Below, piece by piece: positions 1-12,492 of a DNA stretch of 64,000 bases. Positions within the stretch are counted from its first letter, which is position 1; every line of letters begins with the position of its first letter. The notes below the pieces were generated by a model. The model ran no database searches. It saw only the letters and a program-made list of their open reading frames with translations, and had not been told where the DNA came from. The translations under genes were made by a program, and so were the position numbers. Source of the stretch: Adiantum capillus-veneris (lineage: Eukaryota > Streptophyta > Polypodiopsida > Polypodiales > Pteridaceae); NCBI GenBank assembly GCA_014529385.2, contig CM043947.1, positions 129,477,891-129,541,890 of the forward strand, written 5' to 3'.

Positions 1-343
1 CAATGAGGAGCTAAATAGGTGTGTTCAATTTTTCAAGTGGAGTTTAATAGATAGAATCTAGGGAGATGTTCCCATTTCTTTCGAGAGAGAAAGCCAAGAA
101 TTGGTGCGTGGAGGAGAGAGACAAAGAGATTCTCTTGCTAGCTATAAATACGGGTGCTCAAAGAGGAGGAGAGATTTTTGGCTTCTTGTTCACTAGAAGC
201 ATTGCGCCAGAGTGTCATCTGCTAGGACCTCAAGGAGCTGCAAGATCTCACTTCAAGGCGAGGAGCACACTCGCCTAAGATAGAATCCTTGGAGGTGGAA
301 GGATGGTGTGCTTGGTTTCTAGCTAGTTGTGCATCTTGTATGC

Positions 344-345
<2 letters not shown>

Positions 346-393
<48 letters not shown>
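346..393. repeat. (AG)n microsatellite
   Basis: An uninterrupted AG dinucleotide run of about 48 bp. It is one of many GA/CT tracts in the window. Confidence 0.95.
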
Positions 394-396
<3 letters not shown>

Positions 397-1015
397 CACT
401 ATTTTCCCACTGCGCGTTCTCAACTAGAAAAGAAATATTAAGATGAATATCAATGACTTTTTTTTTTTGCAAAAAATCACAAATTTCACTGACAGAATAG
501 TTTTTCTATTTCCAACTTGAGTGTTCATGTTTCTCTTCGTACCTCTACTGCTTTGAACTCCTTGCTTAACCTAAATTGATTTCCAAACTAAACAGATGTT
601 CTATTTTGATCAACAAGAATTACGCGTTCTTAATATGAGGGTAAAAAAATGTAGAACCTGTAGAGGCTTACAACCATGCTATCTAGGCCACATCACGCCA
701 TAAAGTCTTGGTTCACTTCAGTCAAGCTTGTTTAAATTTTATACACATTCAGACTATATATGCTATGGATAAAAATAATCGGTCCTACCTTCCTACGTAT
801 ATACCAATATAAATTTGACATTAAATGTGGTTTTACTATATCTGGCTAACCAGTTTTCTCAAGCAGAACGTCAGAGTGCTCCTAAATTTCAAAACTCCAC
901 TATAAGGGCATGGTCACATGGGGCATAGTAATCTATAATTATCACAGGTAACTATGCCCGTGTCATGGTCACGTAGAGTTTAGTAACTTGTCTGGTCAAA
1001 CTATGCCCATGCTTT

Positions 1016-1047
1016 TGCAACTATGTCGATTTTGGCATAGTTGCACA
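1016..1047. repeat. small inverted repeat
   Basis: The arms TGCAACTATG and CATAGTTGCA face each other across a 12-base loop. CATAGT/ACTATG words recur over 920-1060, which suggests a decayed fold-back repeat. No target duplication was found. Confidence 0.4.
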
Positions 1048-1702
1048 ACTATGTCAAAGAGGACTTTAAATGAACCTAGTTGCTTGGTGGCTTTCGACAG
1101 CTTTTGTAGCAAGAAGCAATTTTTGCAGCGACGTGGACGAATCAACTTTCCTTGCGCGCTCAGCTAGGCCCGGTTTACCTGCAAATTCTGCAACTGTTTT
1201 ACCTTGCTAGCATGATGTTGCGACCTTTTCACCTCCAGGTGCCAGTGATCTGCACAACTACATCTTCTTGTGACCACGATGATAGGCATCGTTGCCTGCA
1301 AATGCCAGTGAAGAATCTTAGTTGGTTTAGTAGCGTATAACTAATAGTTGTGAATCGCATGAACACTGCCTAACCACTAGCTCTCATTCTCCCCCCCTTA
1401 GCTCCACTCGGTGCCACCTCTCAGCTTGCTCCTATCTTCCGCCCCAAATTCCAAATACCCTCAGTCCCTCCCTGTACACCTCAGGCTCCGCCATCAACCT
1501 TTTAATAGCAATCATCATCTTCACCCTGTTCCAACAGTGGACAATAACAAACCGTTTGAGTCCACACAGCTTGGTGACGGTTGTATGGGCTCATACCATC
1601 TTGCCATGCAATCTTGAGGGTTAGCTAGGGTATAGAGATGTATGGAAAAGTGAAAATTAGTAAATCTCACTCAGGTGCAGCTATGGTGCACAAGAGGCAA
1701 GC

Positions 1703-1803
<101 letters not shown>

Positions 1804-2460
1804 CCGTGCGTGAGGATTTCCGAAAAGATAGACGCAAATTTGTCCTATGTGAGAAGTGAGGTCATATTTTTTTCTGCTCGCTCTCTTTGCTCATGCTAAG
1901 TGGAAGCTTCATCAAGTTGCAAGGGCTGACATAGGGAGTATGAGTGGAGGACAATAAAGGTGGGCTAGGGATGGAAGGTGTAGGACCAAGCGGTCCAAAG
2001 TGAGAAGGAGCTGATAGGCAAGAGATGGCTCTCCCGTAGACGTGCAGGAATGGACTCCAGCTCATTTTCCTTCCACTAGGAAGATTTCGAAAGCAATATA
2101 TATGAAAAATTATTACCGTTTTTGGGGAGTAGTAGGAGGTACCGGCTGTGGAAAATTGAAAAACTTACGAATCTCAGGCGATACCTTCTTGGTAGCAGTT
2201 GAAAGGGAAAATGGTACGCGCAGCCAGTGATGGACGTGGGAAGGCGAAATCCTCCAAGGCAGAGGGAGTGGAAGCAGCCCACGACAGAGAGCGAAAGTAG
2301 GCCCATGACGATGGCAGGGCCGGGTTTAAAAAATTGACGCCCAAGAAGCAGCGTGGGCCACTTATCTGGATCCTCTTGAGCACCATGCCTTTAATCGCTG
2401 CGAGATTGTGCGAGGGTTCTAATTACGTTTCTTCAAGAGTAGTAGATAAGAGAGAAAACG

Positions 2461-2560
2461 AGTTTTAAAAAAACAAAAACTCCCCAAAGGATCTGCGCCG
2501 GTGCATATCCTTGAAAGAGTTTTTGTTTTTTTTAAACACACACTCTCTCTCTCTCTCTCA
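2461..2560. repeat. stem-loop MITE-like repeat, copy 1
   Basis: Arms of the form AAAAACAAAAACTC and GAGTTTTTGTTTTT close a stem around a GC-richer loop containing GGATCTGCGCCG. The same arrangement and loop recur at 3451-3528. Two copies with a conserved loop support a small dispersed fold-back element. A CT run (2543-2559) abuts the right arm. Confidence 0.5.
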
Positions 2561-2562
2561 CT

Positions 2563-3086
2563 TATGGCTCTACTTTGCTCTTATAACATGGAATCTCAAC
2601 AAATTCCAATCTCAAACTAATGTTTCTTACAAGCCAACACTCGAGGTCGAGAGCATAGGGCGAGACGAATAGTCGGGAGCTCGGCAACCAACAGACGATG
2701 GAAAGGCGCGATGCAAATCTGGCCATGGGTGGCACACGGAGCTTGATGAACAACAGAAAATGATGCAAGGTGTCCAACCTGCACGCACCACTGATATCAT
2801 GCCTATGTTGTGTATCCTTTACTTTTCCTTTCTTAACACAAACTTTACTTTTCCTTTTCTTAACACAACAGGATCTATCTAGATTCCCGTTAAAGAAAAA
2901 TGTGTGCCATCTAGGTTGACTTGATTCGCTTTGAATATTTGAACTTGAAGCAAAAGTCCTCCCACAGAAAACAAAAAAATCCCTCCCTCATCACGCCTCC
3001 ATACACCATCTCCCCTTGAATTGTTGGCATTCGCACCCCAAGCCACCCCTTTCCCTGCTATCCCCTGCTGCACTTCTATTGTAGAC

Positions 3087-3125
<39 letters not shown>

Positions 3126-3439
3126 TGCCTCTGTCTTACACGCATTTGAACCTGGGTCCTTTGTCTTCATGCATCTGAAAACCTTTGAGCTCTTGGAGAT
3201 GCCTGTCATTTTGCTCGTCTGCGACTTTCCCACTTATACCCCAATTGTCCGTGGCTACGTGTTCTGAGTGCACAATTGCAACTGTAGCTTGTAGAGCACT
3301 ATGGAGCACCGCCCGCCCCACAACCTCATCTTGCGCCTGTTTTTACGCACAGGTTGACCTATCTCTCTCCTTGATCCATCCCCCACTCTTTTTCCCTAGA
3401 TCCTTTTAACCCAGTAGCCCAAAAAAGATTAAGGACACC
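2563..3439. other. unassigned DNA
   Basis: No coding or mobile-element signature was recognised, apart from the GA tract at 3091-3122. Confidence 0.5.
3091..3122. repeat. (GA)n microsatellite
   Basis: A GA run of about 32 bp. Confidence 0.95.
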
Positions 3440-3449
3440 TACTACATAC

Positions 3450-4640
3450 GGGTTTTTTTAAAAAAGCAAAAAATCCCCAAAGGATCTGCGCCGACGAAGA
3501 TCCTTTAGAGAGTTTTTGTTTTTTTAAAGGGAAAATTACCAAAATACCCCTCTAATTTGTGGGAATTCCCAAAATACCCCTCAAATTTCAAAAATTCCCA
3601 AAATGCCTTTATCTCTATTTTGGCTGGATCGTTCAAGATTTCCTAGTCTTTATCCCTTTTTCACAATTGAGATCTTTTTTGAGTGCTTAGAACATAATTT
3701 GTCACAAATTACCTTGCAAAACAGGGCAAGTAGGCAGCCAAAACAACTTTTTCACAATTGTATGTCTTCCCAATTTTGAAGCACGTCTAATAAGAGGGTA
3801 TCTCGTGAGATGCCCTCTTGGGTGAAGGATTAAAAGGAAAGGGAAAGGTGGATTGCGGGACAGCTGGAGGAGGGAGAGAGAGAGAGAGGTAGATTTTTTT
3901 AATGCCGACTACACGCGAGCAAGTCGGGGGGAGAGAGAGAGAGAGAAAGAGACAGTGTGTGCGTACTGCAGGTTGCAAGCTTCGTAAATGCGTAGGCGTA
4001 GAGCAGCAAGCGATGGGGATGAGAGAGGAGCTCGCCAGATGAGGCTGGGGGAAGAGCATTGCGTGCAGCAGAGGGGGCAGGGCCTGGGGGGCAGCAGGTG
4101 ATGAGGACGACGTACAGGGGTCGGCGGTGAGAATGCAACAGCGCAGGCGTAACGGAAGGCGCGCGAGGTGTTATGGTCTGGCAGGAGAGGAATCGGAGGA
4201 GGCGAGAACGGACGACAGTCGTCGCGATGGAGTGGAGGACCTGCTCTCCGTGAGTGGAGGACCTGCTCGACGAGCCATGGCGAAGCACAAGAGGGTGCAA
4301 AGGGAAGAGAGACGAGAGAGAGGGGCCATTTTTGGCGGGGCCTTCTTTTTGGCAGGGGGGATCTAGTGAGATTCCCCTTAATGCGCAATTATGTCAAAAA
4401 ATAATGAAGCAAATCATCTTCGGAGACTACATAACCAACTCATATTCCAGTTTTAGCATCTAGTATTGATAGACAACTAGTCTTCTTATGAAAAGCTAGA
4501 AAAAAAAGAAATTTAATCTCACAACTAGGGGTATTTTGAGAATTTATGACAAAATATTGGGGGTATTTTGGGAATTTCCACAAATTAGAGGGTATTTTGG
4601 TAATTTTTTCTTTTTTTTTAAACGCACTCCCTCTCTCTCT
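3450..4640. mobile_element. inverted-repeat DNA element with 10-bp target duplication
   Basis: TACTACATAC stands directly before (3440-3449) and directly after (4641-4650) this interval. Near the left end, 3526-3606 reads as a run of 'CCCAAAATACCCCTC'-like words. Its reverse complement lies at about 4510-4612, so the element has long, imperfect inverted ends. A 9-11-bp duplication with long inverted ends is typical of Mutator-like (MULE) elements. The interior (3780-4380) is GC-richer, with GA tracts and no transposase, so the element is non-autonomous; whether it carries captured host sequence is unknown. A copy of the right terminal region lies at 49247-49470. Confidence 0.6.
3451..3528. 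repeat. stem-loop MITE-like repeat, copy 2
   Basis: It shares the loop core GGATCTGCGCCG and the flanking A-rich/T-rich arms with 2461-2560. It lies at the extreme left end of the 3450-4640 element, so it may be part of that element's terminus. Confidence 0.45.
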
Positions 4641-4650
4641 TACTACATAC

Positions 4651-5057
4651 TTGCTTCCTTATTATATTAGGACGAATCTCCTGGGATTCCTTCACAAGGT
4701 TAAGCTTCTCATTTTAGTTTCATGCCCAAAATTGAGCCATGGGATTTGAACTCACTCGAGATCCACGAATGACCACTCAGATTCTCCTAAACCAACCGAA
4801 AATGGCCTCTACTATTGAGACAATCACACACTATATAAATAAATATAAAGGTGCCCCCCCCCTTTCGCGATTGGCTTGGTGACGAAGCAGAGCATCTCTC
4901 CTCATATGCAATCACATGTGCTTGCGCCTGCAGCTTGCCCTCGCCTTTTATTTATCGTGGTGCACCCTTCTCTTTTCTATTTTTGTTTAAGAGGAGAGCA
5001 TCTCATAGGGATGCTCCTCCAATTTCTTTTTGTAAAAACGTACGCACATACTTGCTA
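4651..5057. other. unassigned DNA
   Basis: Nothing recognisable was seen between the 10-bp duplication and the solo LTR. Confidence 0.5.
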
Positions 5058-5385
5058 CATTATGTCATAAAATCTAATATCTAACCAACCCAAATGATTT
5101 TCTCATATTAAATTGATCACTTAATGTGGGAGAATAAACGGGAACAAGTGTTAAGATATAGATATGTGCTTATAGATCTATCTCAACACGGGGCCAATAG
5201 TAAAGGGGCCCAAATGGGAGATGGTCTATCAAGAGCAAGGCTAACCAATGGAGCATAAGACCTTAGGGTTAGCTTCATTGAAGACCTCCAATAATGTGTG
5301 AAAAAGTCCTTTGACCTTAGGTAAGCTAGGGCTGAGCTTGAGGTGGGAACCCGGCCCAAGATCGAGGTGCTTGACCTGCTTGAGG

Positions 5386-5528
5386 TGCTTGAGGTGTTTG
5401 TCCTGCTTGAGGTGCTTGATTAAGGTGCTTGAGGTGCTTGACTTACTCCATGCTTGAGGTGCTTGACTTGCCGCTTGATTAAGATGCTTGAGGTGCCTTG
5501 ACATGCTTGCCTGGGATGCTTGTGGGAA
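5386..5528. repeat. GCTTGAGGT minisatellite inside the solo LTR
   Basis: The words 'GGTGCTTGA' and 'GCTTGAGGT' recur more than ten times with irregular spacing. The array lies in the presumed U3 part of the solo LTR and has no equal in the two chromovirus LTRs. Confidence 0.7.
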
Positions 5529-5625
5529 TACCCCCTAGTCCAAGTGCTTTGTCATGCTTGATGACTAAGGTGCTTGAGCTCCTAAAGTCAAAAAGATCCC
5601 TACAAGGAGGGGGGCGAGCCTACAA

Positions 5626-5661
5626 GGGGGGGGGGGGGGGGGGGGGGGGGGGGGATGAGAG

Positions 5662-5719
<58 letters not shown>
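5626..5719. repeat. poly-G run followed by (AC)n
   Basis: 29 consecutive G (5626-5654) are followed within 10 bp by about 55 bp of AC repeat (5665-5719). The AC tract matches the AC tract at the same place in the chromovirus 5' LTR (9343-9370). Confidence 0.9.
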
Positions 5720-5720
<1 letters not shown>

Positions 5721-6737
5721 GGGAAGCCCCAGCTTGAAGAGGCAGCAAGGACACTTGTCAAGTTCCTCCTCATGTTGCCCTCATGGTGTGCCTGAAGCCT
5801 ATTGGTTGGCCACCCAAGGGGTCCAATGATAATTTAGGATATTTAATTAATTGCTTTTGCATTTATCAAGTCCTCTCTCTCAAAGGGGAAAGGGGGACAC
5901 TTGTCCCAAGGCTACCCCTGTTGCTTGTAATGGGTCCTGCTTGTGATTGGCTAGGCCTGGAGGGGTCCAATGAGCTTCAAGCATGAACTACAAGGGGGGG
6001 TCGACCCAAGCAAGCTAGGGGGGTGCTTAGGGGGTATACTCACCCACACACACTCACAAACACTCTCATTGTGTGCTATGCAAAGTGCAAGAGCTCCCTC
6101 TCCAAGCAAGTAGAGGTTGAGAGCCTACACCAACACTCTTGGCTATGGAGTGCAAATCCAACCAAGAGCCATGCTTCAATGCTTAAGCTTGTCATCTCCT
6201 TCTTCTTCATTACTATGCTATTATGTATGCTAGCAACAAGAGTATGATAAGTGAGGAACTAATTCTTTCTCCTACGAAATGTTTCTTCTTTCTCTTCCCT
6301 ACCCTCATTCCCTGCTAGCTCTCTCCACCTTCGAAGGTGTTTGAGGTCTTGGGACTGAGGCTTGGGATAGTTAAATCTTTCTTCAAGTTTATGTTATGTT
6401 TGTGATGCATGAAGCCTTCCATCTTCATGGCATCACCTAGGTCACAAGGAACACAAAGACTGTATTGTAACAAGTCTCTCTTTATGGGAGAAATCATAAT
6501 ACAAATGCCTATTGGAGGGGGGACCGGCTCCACATAAATCCGGTCCTCAACTGTTGTCATGTTCTCTAAATTCTCTCTCTTGCAAAAGTATTGTCTATGC
6601 CAAGTTAACTAATTGCTATGATTATGTTGCTATCTTCAATTATGTCTACCCGCTATGCTCACAAAATCATTTCTTGAAAGTATTCTCATTAAATTCCGCT
6701 ACTCTCAAATTGAATAGGCAAATTCCATTACACATTA

Positions 6738-7185
6738 GCTTGAATCTCACGAGATTGTGCCCACAATCTTCATTCAAGAAGGACACCACACTTTCCTCAA
6801 AACCCCTCTTCATTGAAGTCAAACCTCAGATCTACAAGATCCAATCGCATCAACTCCCCAAAACTGCTCTACTAGAAAGCGTCCATTGTCGTAGAGGCAA
6901 CAAAAAAAAAAGAGTTTCCTGATTGCTTACTACTCGCATGCTTGATGACCCCCCCTCCCCCCAACCCACAATCCTCATCGATTGCCACCCCGATTTCTCT
7001 CCCTTGCGTCGTGCAACGTTTGGCAAGTCACTTTACTCTTCAATCACACTTTCCTTTTAAAATAAAGCCGAATTTTCACTGATTCGTACTAAACTAACGA
7101 GTCCAAAATTAGAACCACATACTCACTTTTGCATTTGGTAGTCCACCTAAGGAAATCCACCCCATGAGCATTGGTAGCCCTTGCT

Positions 7186-7235
<50 letters not shown>

Positions 7236-7680
7236 GCTCTTTTTTCCCGCTGGCACAAGGATACCAGAGTCACATTCTTTAACTTTCTAGAGGTGGCTTC
7301 ATCATCACATTGATTTATATGGATATAAAATTGTCACTAGAATCACATGTTGTTGTTAGTCAAATGCATATGTGGATAGGGCGATAAAGAGAGGCACGAT
7401 CAAGATCTACTAGTTTTGTGAGGGGGTTGGAGCACAGAGCATTTTATTTCACTAGTTCTAGTTTGAGGATCAAAGATATTACGGGTTATTTTCTTCAAAC
7501 TCTAGTTTGATTTATTTCTCTTTCTTTCTTCCTCCCTCCTTAAGCACAAACAAAGGCACCTTCCCTCTTACTCATCAACACCATCTACAAAAGGCCTCCA
7601 AATTGCATTTACCAAAAAGAGCCTAAAGCTTCTGCGCATGTCAACTTCTCAATTTTGGGAGAAGCCTTCAAGATAACACC

Positions 7681-7726
<46 letters not shown>

Positions 7727-8591
7727 AGTGAGGCAAACATGAAGTAGTCGATACAATGCAAACTTCTTGCCTGCATTTGATGATTAATTTGTCTTTTGGG
7801 ATCTTTGTAGATTCCTCATAAAAGCTAAATAAAACTCAATGAGGATACTGATACTGGTCAACAATTATCAACAAATTGTTGACGGTCTCAATTTGCACCA
7901 CCCTAAAATATTCACGATAGTCAGCTTCTACTAAGGTTGCTCCATGAGCAAAGAGTTGAAAAAAACACAAGAAAGAAAAAAACAAGCTCAAGGTTTCTTT
8001 TACTTGATAGGAAAAAAACACAAGAAAAAACAAGCTTAAGAGCTATCCAATGTTAAGCTTGCTAGCACATGCCTCTTGCTTAACATAGCCATTCTTAAAT
8101 TTAACCGCCATCTTTAGGAGGTCTCAGGGCCAATTTATTTAGTCTCTTGAGTGAAGAAATGAGTGACTTACAGGAAGTCTTGGCTATGTGTGTTTCGATA
8201 AAGTTTCTCTCACTAACTCGATCGATTTTATCATCACTCGAAAAAGTTCGCTCAGAGTTTGGGATTCCTCAATTTCAAACTACTGTAGTGTGTCAAAATT
8301 ACAACACAATGCAAGGCGTGAGGAAAAGGTGGATATCCAAGAAGATACTTAATAAAAATTCAAAGTATATGTGGATACTAAAAAATAAGAAAAATTCGGC
8401 ACCACAAAAACCTCAAAAAATATCCAAGAGGAATCTGAAAAAAACTAAATGGTGTGGTAAAAGAAGGAGCAACCAACGGTAGAGGACCAACACATAAAGG
8501 AACTTTAGTACTAGATAATGTACAAAGCCCTCAATGAAATCCAAAATCAAGTACGAGGAAGCGTTAGCCACACTGCTAACAAATGAGCCAT
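6738..8591. other. unassigned DNA with two GA tracts
   Basis: GA runs lie at 7188-7232 and 7683-7722. An open frame at 8147-8482 (111 residues, very basic Lys/Arg-rich C-terminal third) has no recognised domain. It ends about 110 bp before an LTR and could be the tail of a decayed retroelement, but that is a guess. Confidence 0.4.
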
Positions 8592-8958
8592 TGTAACATC
8601 CTATATTGTAATTTTCCATTTTCTTTGAGCAATCTGGATGTCCTAGCTATACGCCTTTGTAATTTATTGATTCTCAATCAAGAAATGTAAAGGAAATTTA
8701 TGTGATTATGAGCTAGATGAAGCATGGCTAAATGCTTCCAAATTGTATCAGTGAATTTGTAGGATGTAAAAGAGTTAGACGATTACCCATAAAACCTTTG
8801 GCTAAGGTATAACCGTCAATTTTTGTAAGGGTTTTGTAAGTTTTTTTGGATAATAAGAGTACTACGTTTTTGCAGAGCATTGCGTACTCTCCTCATCCTT
8901 TCTCAAGGTTATAACTCCTTCGTGAAGTGTCTGTTTGAAGTGTTGTCTGCTTTATCAC
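8592..8958 (+). mobile_element. older LTR (TGTAACATCC family), left part
   Basis: The interval starts TGTAACATCC and matches 22616-22980 along its whole length, including the 'TTGTAATTTATTGATT', 'CCTTTGGCTA' and 'GGGTTTTGTAAG' blocks. The match resumes at 17985-18016, after the chromovirus. Together the two parts give about 394 bp, against 393 bp for the other copy. The interruption by the chromovirus is therefore certain. Confidence 0.85.
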
Positions 8959-9342
8959 TGTCATAATAATTAATGTCTAATTCTCATAAATGTTTTTCTC
9001 ATGTTAAACTAATCATTTATATGGGGAAGTGCCAGGGGAGAAAAAGCTAGAATATTGGTTAAGCTGACAGATCGGCCACAGTAGGGATCCAAAGGAGGGA
9101 AAATAGGGATCCAAAGGGGGAGGGCATCTACAAAAGAGCAATGTGCAACAATGGGCTTTAAAGACCCTAAGGTTCAGCCCATTAAGACTTCCAAAATGCT
9201 AAGGTTCCAAAATTCAAAGGTTGTGTCCAAAGGTCATCACTAGGGAAATTGGATGCTTTGTGTGTGTACCAAAAAATTCTTCATTAATCCTACAAAGGAG
9301 GGGGCGAGTCCTGGAAGTAGGGGATGAGAGAGAAACACAAAT

Positions 9343-9373
<31 letters not shown>

Positions 9374-10572
9374 CACAAGCTCCTTTACACAAAGGGAATG
9401 AGGGTCACATGTCAGCTCCCTAGTCTAGATGCCCACAAGGTGTACTCATATCCTATTGGATGGCCATGGAGGTGGACCAATGAGAATTATGCTAGAGTAA
9501 ATCTAGTTTAATTAATTTGAAAACACTTAATAAAAGAACCAATAAGAATTAAGCTCTCGAGAAGACTATTGGACGGTCTCCCAAGGGGTCCAATGAGCAT
9601 TCAACAACCCAATGGCTTACATGATTCCTATTGGCCAGGAGACAAAGGCGTCCAATGAGAGTTTAGTTGCATTAATTAACTACCCAAAGCTCTCACAAAA
9701 GGGGAAAGGAGGACACATGTCAGAAGGCTATCACTTATGCTACTTAACTTTCATTGGCCAAGCTACGAGAGGTCCAATGAGGTGCTAACAAGAGCAAATA
9801 GCAAGAGGGGTCGACCAAGAGAGAGAGGGGGCTGAATTTTACAAGGCACTATGGCATACACACTCACACTAACTCATATGTGAAGCAAGAAGACTCTCTC
9901 TCTCCTTCTCAAACTTTAATGGAAAGCTTATCACCTACTTCAAGCTTGTGAGAAGGGAGGCCTACACCAACAACTCTTGGCTTTGTGATGAAAATCCAAC
10001 CAAGAGCCAAGCTTCAATGCATGCTCATCCCCTCTACCATGCTAATTACTAAGCTATGCTATGCTAATATGAGTGATTATGTGAGGAGATGTACATCTTT
10101 TTCGTAAGACTACTCCTTCTTCCTCTTAATCTACTCTCATACCCCGCTAGCTCTCACCATCTTCGAAGGTGTGTGAGGTCTTCGGTCTGAAACCATGAGG
10201 GAAAAGGATGTTGTGTTTAATAAATGTTTTTCTTAGTGCTTAAAGTTTCCATATACATTGCACTAGCTAGTATTGAAGGAACATAAAGAATTGTATTGTA
10301 AAATGTCTCTCTTGATGGAAGAAACCATAATATAAAGCCTTTTGGAGGGGGGACCGGCTCCATGTAAATCCGGTCCTCAAGTGTTGTCAATTGCTTAATT
10401 TCTCTCTCTTTTGAAGTATTGTTCATGCTATCTAACTAGGTGTTATACTTTTTGTTGCTCTCTCCACCCAAGCACTCTTGTTATTCTCATTAGGAATCTA
10501 TTCTAATAAAATGCTCACTATGTTCATGCTATTTTCTGCTACACACAAGTTACTCGGCCATTAAATTTTACA
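8959..10572 (+). repeat. 5' LTR of chromovirus
   Basis: Starts TGTCATAATAAT and ends TTTTACA. It matches 16384-17984 with scattered substitutions and a longer AC microsatellite (9343-9370). The primer site begins two bases after the end. Confidence 0.93.
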
Positions 10573-10573
10573 T

Positions 10574-10585
10574 TGGTATCAGAGC
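10574..10585 (+). other. primer binding site (tRNA-Met type)
   Basis: TGGTATCAGAGC is the classic plant site, complementary to the 3' end of initiator tRNA-Met. It begins two bases inside the LTR end. Confidence 0.93.
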
Positions 10586-10991
10586 ACAAGGTTTCTCTTT
10601 TCTTGCTCAAGAAGGGAGGTCCTCAAGCTAGCTATAAATGGTTGGTACTATTGTATGCATTTGATTAAGTAGAATAGGGATTTTTCAGCATTGCAGTGTG
10701 CAGGCGCCTTCATGTAGATAACGGGGCATCTCCGTCGAGAGCTATGGTCTTAATAGTGGTGTCCTACGGGGCTTGCCTATGGCTTAACCACTGTTGAGCT
10801 ATTAGAAGCTTGACAGGAGCTGGTGCTATTTTGGTGCTAAAAGACCCTCTCTTCTATTCCTTGCAATTAATGGTATTCAAGCCACGGGTACAGTAGCTTG
10901 AATGCTTTTTCTAAAGGGGTAAAGAGGAGTAGCAACTAGGGCTTGAAGTGCCAAAGTATACCTAAAAAGGTTACACCTAAAAGTTGTTAGA

Positions 10992-11393
10992 ATGGATTAC
11001 AATAGTAAAGAGAGTGAAATTGATGTTGATAGCTTTGATTTTGCTAATGAGCAAGCTACTAATGATGCCCCTATGCTTGTTAACTATCTTGTTTCTAGGC
11101 TTCAACAAGCCATGGGCAATCCATCCCTCCAAAGTGAAGTGCAACGGAAGGTTCGTGCTCATGGGATTCTCCAAACTCCCCATCATGACAAGAGAGTGCC
11201 TAGGAAACCTCCTAGTCAGAGTTCCAAAAGAGGCCTCTCTTCAATTTGGGACGAAGAAGAGGATCCATACGAAGGGCTCAGAAATTTGCTTCTTGATGAC
11301 GCATCTCCTTCTCAAAGGAGAACTCAAGGGCCTCCACCAAAGGAACGAGAAATAAGTGAGTCTCCTGCCACCTCGACGGAGATGGATCCATGA
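10992..11393 (+). pseudogene. gag, N-terminal part
   Basis: The ATG at 10992 opens 133 residues. The N-terminal half is acidic and a Pro/Ser/Arg-rich tail follows, ending in a TGA. It lies about 410 bp after the primer site, where gag starts in this class. The continuation, a Ser-rich charged linker and then the capsid-like region, is in other frames from about 11400 on. No enzymatic motif is expected here. Gag would form the cytoplasmic particle that packages element RNA. The early stop, together with the shifts downstream, makes the gene non-functional. Confidence 0.7.
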
Positions 11394-11593
11394 AGACGGC
11401 GGGCTAAACGTCTCCATCAACTCCAAAATGGAGAAGACCATCGCACACTTCTCCACACCATAATTCAAAGAGGGACGACAAAAAGCAAGAGAACAAAAAG
11501 GCAAGAAAGAGGACACCCTCTTCTCCATCTTCTTCATCCTCTTTCTCTTATGAAAGTTATGGTGCAGAAAAAGAAGATCAAGGCAAGAAAAAT

Positions 11594-12476
11594 GTGAGAA
11601 GGAGGTCACCCTCTTCTCCATCTCCCTCAAATTCTTCATCTTTTGAAGAAAGTGATGGTGCAACTTTTGAACCATCAAAAAGAAGAGACCATAGGAAATC
11701 CTATGTCGCGTGGAAGAGGTCGCCTAAGGTCAAGAAGTTCAAAGAGGGAGGAAAGAGCATCTCTTTCCTTACCTCCGATGGCACCTTTGGTGCTACGGAC
11801 AAAGTCTTGGCCTTTATCCAACAATTCCATGCGGCGTTTGGAGATGATAGCTTCACGGAGTCCTCTAAGCTATGCCATGTAGCTATGCACTTTCAAAACA
11901 CCGCCAGTCAATGGTGGTCTAGCCTACGGGCCAATGGTTAAAGCTCCACGAACATCGAAAGCTTTAAGAGCTTCCATTATGAAGCAGTTTTTGGCCACCG
12001 ATGCCAAAGACAAAGTACTCACCGAATGGCGAAGCTTGAAGCTCTCTCCCTACAAATCCATTCACAAATATGAAGACAAGTTTTGGGACTTACATCTGAA
12101 AGCCACTGTCTTCGAAAGGAAGGATTTTAGAGAGAAAAAGCAACAATTTTGTGTGGGTTTAACTGAAGAAATGGCGGAGTATGTCAACTCCCAAAGGCCA
12201 CGCACCATATCGGCGGTTATACACCATACTATGGTGGCTTCTCGAATCAATTTCCAAACAGGGGCTAAAAGAAATTCTAAACCCACGAAAAACAAGGGTT
12301 CCAATGAGCCTAAGCGGAAGGACAATGTCCAAAAGTCTCCTAAGGGCAATTCCAACAAAGCTAAGGATAAGGGAGTTTACAAAGGCAAAAACAAACTCTC
12401 TGCTGAAGTGCAGTTTCAAGTGCAACGAGCAAGGGCATGTGTAAAATGCTTGTTCCCAAAAGAACAACCGCCATGA
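11594..12476 (+). pseudogene. gag, capsid-like and nucleocapsid part
   Basis: Two overlapping frames (11594-11941, then 11934-12476) together show the plant Retrotrans_gag pattern. The first carries an 'AFIQQFHAAFGDDSFTE' block, then 'HFQNTASQWWSSL', where a Trp pair is typical. The second carries a 'FLATDAKDKVLTEWRSLK' and 'YEDKFWDLHLKA' stretch. A Lys/Asn-rich linker follows, and then a damaged zinc knuckle near 12410-12450 in yet another frame (Cys, 'KCNEQGHV', then a stop). The frame change at 11,934-11,941 and the broken knuckle show decay. Confidence 0.8.
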
Positions 12477-12492
12477 GCCTCCTATAGCTACC

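Larger units (their letters stand above)
5063..6732 (+). mobile_element. solo LTR (Ty3/gypsy family related to the 9-18 kb element)
   Basis: The unit starts TGTCATAA, ends ATTACA, and is flanked by perfect 5-bp duplications CATTA (5058-5062 and 6733-6737). Its whole length parallels the LTRs at 8959 and 16384. Shared blocks are the AATGATTTTCTCAT start, the 'GGGGCCAATAG'-type region, an AC microsatellite, the 'CCAACCAAGAGCCA' block and the 'ACCGGCTCCA' block near the end. No internal domain remains, so this is the product of LTR-LTR recombination. It is 1670 bp; the chromovirus LTRs are about 1.6 kb. Confidence 0.9.

Noticed and set aside
4127-4404. Plus-strand frames in the GC-rich interior of the 3.4-4.6 kb element
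   Set aside because: Arg/Gly/Glu-rich in all overlapping frames, with no domain; typical of GC/GA-rich DNA.
11241-11678. Minus-strand 145-residue frame opposite gag
   Set aside because: Antisense shadow with no domain. Gag and pol of the element read on the plus strand.
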